Below are positions 1-7,320 of a stretch of DNA of 14,182 nt, piece by piece. Under the pieces are notes generated by a model, which saw nothing but the letters and a program-made list of their open reading frames with translations, was not told the origin of the DNA and did not search any database. This stretch comes from Oscillospiraceae bacterium (GTDB lineage: Bacteria > Bacillota > Clostridia > Oscillospirales > Ruminococcaceae). The stretch is taken from assembly GCA_003516865.1 (NCBI GenBank), contig DPBR01000028.1, positions 947-15,128 of the forward strand, given 5' to 3'. The number at the start of each line of letters is the position of its first letter. The first letter of the stretch is position 1. Position numbers and translations under genes: made by a program.

Positions 1-55
1 GCAATTCCCCAACGCCAAAACTGTCAAGAACAATCAGAAAAACACGTTTTGCCAT
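1..55 (-). CDS. deoB: Phosphopentomutase, N-terminal fragment
   Basis: Only the first 18 codons lie in the window; the gene runs off the left edge. The visible peptide is MAKRVFLIVLDSFGVGEL, the characteristic phosphopentomutase start (alkaline-phosphatase superfamily), in which Asp11 of the VLDS segment is expected to be a metal ligand and the gene's opening strand is R-x-F-L-I-V-L-D. The enzyme interconverts (deoxy)ribose 1-phosphate and 5-phosphate in the cytosol. The start ATG at 55-53 is preceded by AAGAAGGTGA, a good ribosome binding site, and lies 13 nt after the deoC stop. The pairing with deoC is the classical deoxyribonucleoside catabolic pair: DeoB makes deoxyribose 5-phosphate and DeoC cleaves it. 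Identification is confident despite the short length because of the distinctive N-terminus and the neighbour. Confidence 0.85.
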   Translation of the reverse strand, partial: MAKRVFLIVLDSFGVGEL

Positions 56-68
56 TCGATTCACCTTC

Positions 69-719
69 TTATTTTGCACTCGTAAGCAGCTTAACAGCGG
101 AGCTTGTTCCTATCCTGTCGCAGCCTTCGTTCAGGAAAAGTTCAAGCTGCTCTTTTGTCCTGATACCGCCTGCCGCCTTTATTTTAACGTTCTTGCCGAT
201 GTGCTTTTTGAATAGGCGAATATCTTCAATATCCGCGCCTGCAGAGCCAAAACCCGTTGAAGTCTTGATGAAATCGGCGCCCGCGTCGGTTACGCACTCG
301 CAAAGCTTGATTTTTTCTTCATCGGTAAGATAACAAGTTTCGATAATGACCTTTAAAATTTTCTTTCCGCAGGTATATTTAAGCGACTTGATTTCGCTTG
401 TCACAGCGTCAAAATTCCCGTTTTTCACGTCCGTCAGATTGACAACCATATCAATCTCGTTTGCGCCGTTTTTAATCGCGTCCTGCGCTTCCGCACACTT
501 TGCGGCTGTCGTCGAATAACCGAGCGGAAAGCCGATAACCGTGCAGATATTCAGTTCGGGAAAATTCAGCGCGGCATATTCCACATAGCATTGCGGGATA
601 CACACCGAAGCCGTTTTATAAATCATCGCTTCCTGACAAAGCGCGTCGATTTCGCTTCTTGTCGCTGTGGGTTTCAGCAGCGTGTGGTCGATATGCGGAA
701 ATATTTCATTGTTTTTCAT
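69..719 (-). CDS. deoC: Deoxyribose-phosphate aldolase
   Basis: Class I aldolase that cleaves 2-deoxy-D-ribose 5-phosphate to glyceraldehyde 3-phosphate and acetaldehyde in the cytosol, the last step of deoxyribonucleoside breakdown. The 216-residue protein is a full-length TIM barrel of usual bacterial size. It carries the opening IDHTLLKPTA, the NEIDMVVN segment (Asp90), the Schiff-base lysine in FIKTSTGF (Lys152) and the activating lysine in IKAAGGIR (Lys181), followed by a GTSS phosphate-binding turn near 204-207. All catalytic residues are present. The start ATG is 9 nt after the GH3 stop, and the upstream TTGAGGT ribosome binding site contains the GH3 stop codon TGA, so translation is probably coupled. 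deoB follows 13 nt downstream. No separate promoter is visible, so expression should follow the long upstream unit. Confidence 0.95.
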   Translation of the reverse strand: MKNNEIFPHIDHTLLKPTATRSEIDALCQEAMIYKTASVCIPQCYVEYAALNFPELNICTVIGFPLGYSTTAAKCAEAQDAIKNGANEIDMVVNLTDVKNGNFDAVTSEIKSLKYTCGKKILKVIIETCYLTDEEKIKLCECVTDAGADFIKTSTGFGSAGADIEDIRLFKKHIGKNVKIKAAGGIRTKEQLELFLNEGCDRIGTSSAVKLLTSAK

Positions 720-728
720 AATTATACC

Positions 729-3551
729 TCAAAACAATCTGAATGATTTCAGCGATAAAATGCCGTTTGATTTGATTTTCAGCTTATGGAAGCCCATAAG
801 CGGTGAAAATGAAGCAGAAAATGCTTTAAACTCAGACAAGCTGCCCGTTGTGGGAACGTCGATTTCCGCAAGAACCGCGTTTCTTTCCGCTTCAAGAATA
901 AACACTTTTGTTTTGGTTGAAGGGTTTGAAACGATTATTTCAACATTCTTTTCATCGTTCAAAGCGCAGTTTTCAAAGGTAATCGAGCTTTGCGCGTTTT
1001 CAAGAAGCGCGTATTCATTCAGCGCCTTATCCGTCAAAAACTCAATTCCGATATATTCCCAAGAATTTGCCGCAGGAATTGCCTTTTTTACGTCAAGACC
1101 GGAATAATTCTCGCCGTGAACCTTGATGTCAACCGTTCTGAGAATATCCTCCGATGAAGCGCCGACCTGAATTTCATAGGTTCCCGTATAGACGGTCTGA
1201 CAATTATTGTTCAAATCCCAGAATGCAAGGCTTGAAATATCAAAAGAAAGCGTTATTGAAACGGATTTTTCAGCGGGAACAAACACTCTTCTGAACGCTT
1301 TCAGTTCCTTTATCGGAACAGCGCTTGAAAATGCGGGAGATTTGACATAAAGCTGAACGACTTCATCTGAGTCGAAAAGTCCCGTATTTTTCAGTTCAAA
1401 ACTAACCTCGCAGCATTCATCGGCTTCAAAAGACTTTTTGTTAAGCTTTAAAGCGGAGTATCGGAATGCAGTGTAGCTAAGTCCGTGTCCGAACGGAAAA
1501 ATCGGCTCGCCGCGGTAATAACGATAAGTGCTCTCGGTTCTTATGATATTATAGTCCTTTATCGAACCAAGCTCATTTTCGGACGAATACCAAGTAAGCG
1601 GGCAGCGTCCTGCGGGCGAAATCTCGCCAAACAGAACTTTAGCAACCGAGGCGCCCATTTCGGGACCGGAGTGAGTTGTGTGAACAATTGTGTGGAAGTG
1701 TTTGTCAACCGCATACGGATATCCCGAAACCATAAGCAGAATAGCGTTTTCGTTGAGTGAAAGCACAAGGTCTGAAAGCGCCTGCTGACGCTCCGAAAGA
1801 CTGAGCGTTTTGCGGTCATAGTTTTCTCTTGCGCCGATAAGAGGGTTATTTCCCAGAACAAGCAAAACATTATGCGCTTCGGTAACAGATTTCTTTATCC
1901 TGTCAAGTCCCGACGAGAACAGCTCAACGCTGAACATTGAGTTCTTTTTCGGCTTAATTGCGTCGGTAACCTCAACCTGTCCGTTTTTGTTGATATAAAG
2001 ATATCTTCCCTGCCAGTTCTTTATTCTGCATTCTCTTCCGCATTTTTCAACCGAGAATTTCTCTTTGACAAACCAGCCGTAAGGCTCGTCCGAAGTACAC
2101 CTGATTACGCCGTTATCGGCAAGCGCTCCGCTGTCGCAGAGGAATTTTCCGTTATACTTTGATTTAAGCGAAATATCGCCGTTTCCCCAGTCGAACAGTT
2201 CGAGAAGGCACGTTTCGTTTATTGTCGCGCAATCGCAGGAAAAAGTTCCGTCCTCGGAAACCGAGAAATAAAATCCTGTTTCGGCGTTTCTGAGGGCGAT
2301 TACATCGTTTCCCATCTCATAGATAACGTTTTCACGGCCGATTTTCGCGACAATTGCGTCAAGAATTGTCGGATTTTTCTCGGAACAGCCCGTGTACCAG
2401 TCGCGGAAATTCATATCGCTGTGCAGTCCGATTACAGCGAGCTTTTCACGCTCACGCAGCGGCAGCGTCATGTGACGGTTTCTGAGCAGAATTATTGATT
2501 CTTCCGCTGCTTTGGCGGCAGTTTTACGGAAATTTTCACACAGCAGAAGTTCGCTGTTAACCTTGCTGTAAGGGCAATCCGAGTCAAATTCTCCAAGAAG
2601 AAAACGTGCTTTAAGCGCGCCATACAGCGAATTGTCGATATCCGTTTCCGTAATCAGCTTTTTCTTCAGAGCGCTTCTTGCCGCAGCCTCAACAACGTCC
2701 TGCTCATCGGTTATAATATCGGCGCCGCCGTTTTTGATAACTCTTGCGATTGTTTCCGTGTGAGTAATGTCGGATTTGTGGCGTGTAACGTTTTCGACAA
2801 AATCCCACGCGTCGGTAACGGAAAACAACATTCCCCATTCCTTTTTGCAAAGGTTTGTTACCTCAGGATTACAAATTCCCTCGACGCCGTTAACCATATT
2901 ATACGACGTCATAACGCTCTTTGCGCCGCCTCTTTTAAGCGGCTGCTCAAACGTTTTGAGGTAATAATTGTGTTTCAGAACGGTTGGTACGGAGGAATTG
3001 TCGCTGGTTCTGTCCTCCTCGTTATTGTTTGCGTAAAAGTGCTTCAGGGTAGGTATAACACGGAGATATTTCACATCGTTTCCTATCATACCTCTCGTAA
3101 GCGCAGAAGCCATTTTTCCCGTAAGAACAGGGTCCTCGCCGTAACCCTCCTCGGTTCTTCCCCAGCGCGGGTCGCGCTCAAGGTCAACGGTCGGCGCCCA
3201 TAAACAAAGCGATGATTTGCCCTCTTTGTTATAGATTCGCGCTTCGGTTGCGGCAATTGCGCCGATTTCTTCCATAAGCCCCGCGTCAAATGTCGCCGAA
3301 AGTCCGATTGGCTCCGGAAAGACGGTTGACGGAGCTTCGGGATATTTCACTTCATCGCGCCTGTCGGGTCTTACAAGCAAGCCTCTTGCGGCTTCTGTTC
3401 CGATTTTGAACGCCTTTATGCCAAGACGCGGAATTTCTTTCTGTACTGAAGTAATAAGAAGCAGTTTTTCATCAAGAGTAAGCTCCTCAAGGAGCGCGTT
3501 TACACGTTCGTCAACGCTGAGCGAAACGTCCTGAAACTTAAATTTCGGCAT
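729..3551 (-). CDS. GH3 beta-glycosidase with inserted trefoil-like domain and C-terminal CBM6-like domain
   Basis: A 940-residue glycoside hydrolase family 3 protein, probably a beta-glucosidase or beta-xylosidase acting on oligosaccharides. Domains by eye: TIM-like barrel about 1-330 (DPRWGRTEEGYGEDP at 127-141, KHF at 170-172, probable nucleophile Asp247 in VTDAWD); alpha/beta sandwich about 340-420 and 550-660, with candidate acid/base Glu576 in ENYDRKTLSL; fibronectin-III-like domain about 700-810 after FPFGHGLSYT (685-694). Residues about 417-545 interrupt the sandwich and hold three units of about 40 residues with an (I/L)-x-(L/I)-(R/K)...G-(K/R)-(F/Y)-L pattern, as in fascin-like beta-trefoils. 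Residues about 815-940 resemble CBM6, with a VLAEIDVPTTG stretch and a GFHKLKIKSNG...F ending. No signal peptide is seen, so it is probably cytosolic and acts on imported sugars. The ATG has AAGGAGT 7 nt upstream and lies 15 nt after the U32 gene. The substrate cannot be read from the sequence. Confidence 0.92.
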   Translation of the reverse strand: MPKFKFQDVSLSVDERVNALLEELTLDEKLLLITSVQKEIPRLGIKAFKIGTEAARGLLVRPDRRDEVKYPEAPSTVFPEPIGLSATFDAGLMEEIGAIAATEARIYNKEGKSSLCLWAPTVDLERDPRWGRTEEGYGEDPVLTGKMASALTRGMIGNDVKYLRVIPTLKHFYANNNEEDRTSDNSSVPTVLKHNYYLKTFEQPLKRGGAKSVMTSYNMVNGVEGICNPEVTNLCKKEWGMLFSVTDAWDFVENVTRHKSDITHTETIARVIKNGGADIITDEQDVVEAAARSALKKKLITETDIDNSLYGALKARFLLGEFDSDCPYSKVNSELLLCENFRKTAAKAAEESIILLRNRHMTLPLREREKLAVIGLHSDMNFRDWYTGCSEKNPTILDAIVAKIGRENVIYEMGNDVIALRNAETGFYFSVSEDGTFSCDCATINETCLLELFDWGNGDISLKSKYNGKFLCDSGALADNGVIRCTSDEPYGWFVKEKFSVEKCGRECRIKNWQGRYLYINKNGQVEVTDAIKPKKNSMFSVELFSSGLDRIKKSVTEAHNVLLVLGNNPLIGARENYDRKTLSLSERQQALSDLVLSLNENAILLMVSGYPYAVDKHFHTIVHTTHSGPEMGASVAKVLFGEISPAGRCPLTWYSSENELGSIKDYNIIRTESTYRYYRGEPIFPFGHGLSYTAFRYSALKLNKKSFEADECCEVSFELKNTGLFDSDEVVQLYVKSPAFSSAVPIKELKAFRRVFVPAEKSVSITLSFDISSLAFWDLNNNCQTVYTGTYEIQVGASSEDILRTVDIKVHGENYSGLDVKKAIPAANSWEYIGIEFLTDKALNEYALLENAQSSITFENCALNDEKNVEIIVSNPSTKTKVFILEAERNAVLAEIDVPTTGSLSEFKAFSASFSPLMGFHKLKIKSNGILSLKSFRLF

Positions 3552-3566
3552 AATGTACTCCTTAAA

Positions 3567-4811
3567 TCAAATCTTTTTTCTTACAAGAGAACGCGGCGGC
3601 ACTTCGATATCCGTCGGGATTGTGATTTTTCCCATAGCGTGACGCGCGGTATCGGTTTCTTCGCCGTTTTCCTCAATTATTACCGTAGGTTTAAAATTAA
3701 TCGGCTGCTTATGCGGTATAACAAGCTCAAGCTCGTCGTTAACCGTGAAGAAGTTTCTTACAGTAAGGTGCATAACGCCGTTTTCGCAACAATCCACAGA
3801 GGCGACAAAATCATACTTTCTCACATAATTGCTGTCCGCGAAATACTGACCGCCGTTTGTAATGACTTCCGGATTTTGCGTTCCGCTTCCCGCTTTCGGT
3901 GAATCGTAGAAAAATCCCGTGCAATAAGGTCTGTGGCTGATTTTATCAACCTCGGCAATTGCCCAATCGGGCGGATTTTCGCCTTTCATAGCGCTGTCGA
4001 GAGCGGCTCTGTATGCGTTTGTCGTGAGCGCCGTGTAATAAGCGGACTTTGCTCGTCCCTCGATTTTAAAGCTTGTGACGCCCGCGTTCAAAAGGTCGCC
4101 AAGATGCTCAATCATACACATATCGCGCGCGTTCAGAATAAACGAGCCGCGTTCGTCCTCGAACACCTTGTAAAACTCTCCCGGGCGCTTCTGCTCCATA
4201 AGATAGTATTCCCAGCGGCAGGACTGCGCGCACTGACCGCGGTTTGCGTTTCGGCCCGTGAGATACTCGGAAATAAGGCATCTACCCGAAAAAGAAACAC
4301 ACATTGCTCCGTGAACAAAGACCTCGATTTCCATATCGTCGGGAATTTTATCCCGTATAATTTTTATGTTCTCAAGGTCGACTTCTCTCGCAAGAACAAC
4401 GCGTTTTACGCCCATTTTGTACAGTTCAAGCGCAGTTCTGTAATTCACAACTCCCGTCTGCGTTGAAGCGTGAATATCAAGGCTCGGCGCGTATTCCTTA
4501 ATCATCGAAATAACGCCTATATCCGCAGCAATAACGGCGTCAACGCCTGCTTTTTCCGCGGATTTAATAAAGCTCGGAAAAGCGTCGGCTTCATCGTTGT
4601 TCGGGACGATGTTGCAGGTGATGTAGACCTTTACGCCTTTTTCGTGCGCTGTCTGCACGGCTGAAACAAGCCCGTTATCATCGAAATTTTTTGCCGCAGC
4701 CCTCATTCCGAACGTTTTTCCCGCAAGATAAACCGCGTCTGCGCCGTAATCCAGCGCGCAGAGCAGGCTTTCCTCATCGCCTGCGGGAGCGAGAAGTTCG
4801 GGTTTTATCAT
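3567..4811 (-). CDS. Peptidase U32 family protein, TrhP-like tRNA uridine hydroxylation enzyme
   Basis: U32-family protein of 414 residues. Family members TrhP (E. coli YegQ) and B. subtilis YrrN/YrrO support prephenate-dependent 5-hydroxylation of U34 in tRNA; protease activity is doubtful for most of the family. It opens with the typical KPELLAPAG and carries the signature EVFVHGAMCVSFSGRC. Cysteines 171, 178, 194 and 232 (counted from the ATG) match the spacing of the four [4Fe-4S] cysteines known in the relatives UbiU/UbiV. A C-terminal beta domain follows from about 310. The ATG at 4811 overlaps the mltG stop as TGATG. An in-frame GTG one codon earlier (4814) is equally possible: the GGGAGGAG site sits 7 nt from the GTG and 10 nt from the ATG. 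B. subtilis has two adjacent U32 genes after mltG; only one is seen here. Which tRNAs are modified is not known from sequence. Confidence 0.88.
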   Translation of the reverse strand: MIKPELLAPAGDEESLLCALDYGADAVYLAGKTFGMRAAAKNFDDNGLVSAVQTAHEKGVKVYITCNIVPNNDEADAFPSFIKSAEKAGVDAVIAADIGVISMIKEYAPSLDIHASTQTGVVNYRTALELYKMGVKRVVLAREVDLENIKIIRDKIPDDMEIEVFVHGAMCVSFSGRCLISEYLTGRNANRGQCAQSCRWEYYLMEQKRPGEFYKVFEDERGSFILNARDMCMIEHLGDLLNAGVTSFKIEGRAKSAYYTALTTNAYRAALDSAMKGENPPDWAIAEVDKISHRPYCTGFFYDSPKAGSGTQNPEVITNGGQYFADSNYVRKYDFVASVDCCENGVMHLTVRNFFTVNDELELVIPHKQPINFKPTVIIEENGEETDTARHAMGKITIPTDIEVPPRSLVRKKI

Positions 4812-6241
4812 CACTGTGATTCTCCTCCCGATTCCTCAGGCGGTTCAAGACCCGCGTCGATAATGTTCTGATTATGCTGCTCATGAGTCTGAGCGTAATA
4901 GAAGTTGCCTTCTTTGCTTACGAGGAAGTAATAGTAATTCGTTTCCGCGGGATAAAGAACAGCGTTAATCGTATCAAGACCGGGATTACAGATGGCTCCT
5001 GCAGGAAGCCCAACGCACTTATATGTGTCGTAAGCGTCCTCGATTTCCTGCATTTTTTCTCTGTTTGCGGCGGTAATCTTCGGCGTAATGCACTTTTCGA
5101 TATAAGTGTAAATCGTATCCGACTGCAAATTCGGGAAGTTCTCCGGGTCGTTAAGACGATTGTGGAAAACGGAAGAAATCTTCTCCCAGTTATCTTCGGC
5201 GTCGCCCTCCCACTGTACGATAGCGGCAAGTCTGACCACTTCGTCAAGCGTCATTCCAAGCTCTTTCATACGAGCCTTCATACTCTTTGTAATCTTGCTC
5301 TCAAAGTTCTCATACATAGTTTCCGCAACGGTTTTCGCGTAATCCGTGGTATCGAAATTCGGATTTTTCTTCAAATCGTCGATAACGTAGAACTCGTAGG
5401 TGTCGGGGAAAAGATAGCCCTCAAGCATATTCAGGCGGTTCGGATTATCTTCAATCTGCTCCTCAAAGTCGAATTTGTTGAGCTTGTTCTTATAGAATTT
5501 CTCGAAATCAACCGCGCGGCAGACGTAATTTTCTTCAAGAATCTGACCGACTTCAAGCGCCGTGATACCCTCGGGAATCATAACCGTAACGGTTTCGGTG
5601 TACTGTTTCTTGGTTTTAAGCGTATCAATAATGCTGCTGTACGACATATTTGAGTAAACGGTGTAAGTTCCGTCGAGGAACGGTCTGTAATCCTCCGAGT
5701 CCTTTTTGTCGGTCATATTGATATAAATTTTCATAAGCGAAGGCATTTCAATAATACCGCCGTTATGAAGAGAATCGACAATTTCATCAACGCTCATATC
5801 GGCGCTGATTTCAACTTCCGCTTCTTTTATAGGCTTCGCCATACCCGTAATATCGCGAAGCGCCTTTATTACGTTAATAGACAAAACAACGCCGAGCGCC
5901 ATAGAAGCAACCGAAATTACAACGCCGAGAAAAATCTGTCCCATAGTGCGAACGTGGTTTATCCGATGTTTAGGCTTCCTTTTGCGGCGTTTAACTTCAT
6001 TTTCTTCGGGAATACCGTCATATTGTTCTTCGGGCGCGGATTCTCCGGGCATTGAGTCCATAAGCAGCGTTTTCGACATATCGTCGGGAGAATTAAGCTC
6101 GGTAAATTCTTCCCTCGGAGTTATCGAACGCGCGGCATCGGCTTCGGGAAAAACGCTTTTTATTTCCTGAGTTTTTTCAAGCTCTTCGTCAGCGTGTTCG
6201 TCCGCGTTAAAATCGTTTTCATTGTATTTATTTTCGTCCAT
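4811..6241 (-). CDS. mltG: Endolytic peptidoglycan transglycosylase MltG
   Basis: YceG/MltG family membrane enzyme that cuts nascent glycan strands and so sets their length during wall synthesis. The 476-residue protein has an acidic cytoplasmic N-terminus (about 1-80), a basic stretch KRRKRKPKHR (84-93), one membrane span (about 101-126), a LysM-like module (about 140-215), and the catalytic domain from about 220. Family landmarks are LEGYLFPDTYEF (273-284), IVQWEGD (341-347) with Glu345 as candidate catalytic acid, VFHNRL (358-363), LQSD (372-375) and GLPAGAICNPG (411-421). The first position of the common IVEKE-type motif is Gln here while the second Glu is kept. The start overlaps the end of the 5-formyl-THF cyclo-ligase gene by 14 nt, and only a weak purine-rich site (AGAAAGACGG) precedes it, so translation probably relies on coupling. 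It overlaps the U32 gene at its 3' end, as expected from B. subtilis order. Confidence 0.93.
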   Translation of the reverse strand: MDENKYNENDFNADEHADEELEKTQEIKSVFPEADAARSITPREEFTELNSPDDMSKTLLMDSMPGESAPEEQYDGIPEENEVKRRKRKPKHRINHVRTMGQIFLGVVISVASMALGVVLSINVIKALRDITGMAKPIKEAEVEISADMSVDEIVDSLHNGGIIEMPSLMKIYINMTDKKDSEDYRPFLDGTYTVYSNMSYSSIIDTLKTKKQYTETVTVMIPEGITALEVGQILEENYVCRAVDFEKFYKNKLNKFDFEEQIEDNPNRLNMLEGYLFPDTYEFYVIDDLKKNPNFDTTDYAKTVAETMYENFESKITKSMKARMKELGMTLDEVVRLAAIVQWEGDAEDNWEKISSVFHNRLNDPENFPNLQSDTIYTYIEKCITPKITAANREKMQEIEDAYDTYKCVGLPAGAICNPGLDTINAVLYPAETNYYYFLVSKEGNFYYAQTHEQHNQNIIDAGLEPPEESGGESQ

Positions 6242-6782
6242 TATTTACCGTCTTTCTGTTAAAAAAAGTGTAATCGGCTTTTCTGTCGTGCGTTTCAGCA
6301 GGAACTTCGCGTCTGAATTCATCATAGCAAATTATCACGGATTTTCCCGGAAATCGGCTCAGAAATCTGTCATAATAGCCTTTTCCGTAGCCTAATCGCA
6401 GCCCTTTTCCGTCGGCGCAAAGCGCGGGAACAATGCAGAGAGTTTGCTCTGAAGGCGCTGCGGGAAACGTTTGAGGCGGCTCGTCGATGCCGTATCTTCC
6501 CTTTTTCAGTTTGTCCGTGCCGCCTATATAAAAAAACTCGATTTCTTCGTCGCCGCTCACGGGAAGCGCAACAGGAATATTTCTTTCAAGGCAGTAATCA
6601 ATAATTCTTCGCGTATCAACTTCGATTTCTGTTGAAGCGTAAGTAAAAACCGCCTCGGAATTATCAATAAGTTCTTTAATCTGCTCAAAAATATCAATAT
6701 CAGCCGCAAGCTTTTGGCTTGAATTCATCGCCTTTCGGCGTGAAATCAGCTCTTTTCTGAGCGCATTTTTTATTTCTCGCAT
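6228..6782 (-). CDS. 5-formyltetrahydrofolate cyclo-ligase
   Basis: ATP-dependent cytosolic enzyme converting 5-formyl-THF to 5,10-methenyl-THF, returning the storage form of folate to one-carbon metabolism. The protein is 184 residues, the usual length. It begins with the basic helix typical of the family (K-x-x-L-R-K-E-L-x-x-R-R, about 5-16), has KKGRYGIDEP near 93-102, and carries the defining nucleotide/folate-binding motif GLRLGYGKGYYDRFL (127-141), with the terminal HD...ADY element at 165-171. The gene starts 13 nt inside the end of the DJ-1 gene and its last 14 nt overlap mltG. No strong ribosome binding site is seen, consistent with coupled translation. The enzyme is often called FAU1/MTHFS (ygfA in E. 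coli); no symbol is assigned because usage varies. Confidence 0.93.
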   Translation of the reverse strand: MREIKNALRKELISRRKAMNSSQKLAADIDIFEQIKELIDNSEAVFTYASTEIEVDTRRIIDYCLERNIPVALPVSGDEEIEFFYIGGTDKLKKGRYGIDEPPQTFPAAPSEQTLCIVPALCADGKGLRLGYGKGYYDRFLSRFPGKSVIICYDEFRREVPAETHDRKADYTFFNRKTVNNGRK

Positions 6783-7315
6783 TGAATTGCTTCACGGATA
6801 GCGTCAGCCGTATCCTTACCCTTAAGCACCTTGACGAGTTCCAGACCAAATTCAACCGAAACGCCCGCGCCCGCCGCAGTTGTGAAAATATCGTCCGTTA
6901 CAACGTTCTTTTCGGATATTTCCGCACCCTCGAGATACTTTCTGTAATCGGGATAAGCCGTTGCCTTAACGCCATTGAGAACGCCCTTTTTGCCTAGAAT
7001 TGAGGGCGCCGCGCAAATTGCTCCAATAGGAATACGCTTCTTGACGCAATATTCAATCGCAGCCTGAACAACAGGATTTTTTTCGAGATTTGCCGTACCG
7101 TGCGTTCCTCCGGGAAGCACAATCATTTCAAGCCTCTCGTCAAGCTCAACCTGAAAATCCGTCATATCGCAGAGCATAAGAACTCCGTGCGAGCTTTTTG
7201 CGCTGTCGTTTGTAAGTCCGACCGTCACAACGTCGCATTTTGCGCGGCGAAGCATATCAATAGGAGCGATAGCCTCGGTTTCTTCAAATCCCTCGGCAAG
7301 AAATACATAAATCAT
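6770..7315 (-). CDS. DJ-1/PfpI family protein (class I glutamine amidotransferase-like fold)
   Basis: 181-residue protein of the DJ-1/YajL/ThiJ group. It opens with VFLAEGFEETEAI, where Glu14 lines up with Glu18 of human DJ-1, followed by IDMLRRA. The nucleophile elbow GAICAAPSILG (98-108) places the reactive cysteine at 101, and the C-terminal TAAGAGVSVEFGLELV segment matches the family. Relatives are linked to protein or metabolite repair after glyoxal damage and to oxidative stress; which role applies here is not shown by the sequence. It has a strong GGAGGT site 7 nt before the ATG, and this site contains the TAA stop of the DUF2156 gene. The following cyclo-ligase gene starts 13 nt before this gene's end. 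Cytosolic, with no signal peptide. Confidence 0.9.
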   Translation of the reverse strand: MIYVFLAEGFEETEAIAPIDMLRRAKCDVVTVGLTNDSAKSSHGVLMLCDMTDFQVELDERLEMIVLPGGTHGTANLEKNPVVQAAIEYCVKKRIPIGAICAAPSILGKKGVLNGVKATAYPDYRKYLEGAEISEKNVVTDDIFTTAAGAGVSVEFGLELVKVLKGKDTADAIREAIQCEK

Positions 7316-7320
7316 AAAAT

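Noticed and set aside
3567..4814. Reading the U32 gene as a collagenase-type secreted protease
   Set aside because: It has no signal peptide, keeps the four iron-sulfur-type cysteines, and sits next to mltG as the tRNA-modification genes do in B. subtilis, so an RNA-modification role is more likely.
4874..5653. 259-codon open frame on the plus strand opposite mltG
   Set aside because: It is antisense to a clearly identified MltG catalytic domain and its translation has no family resemblance.
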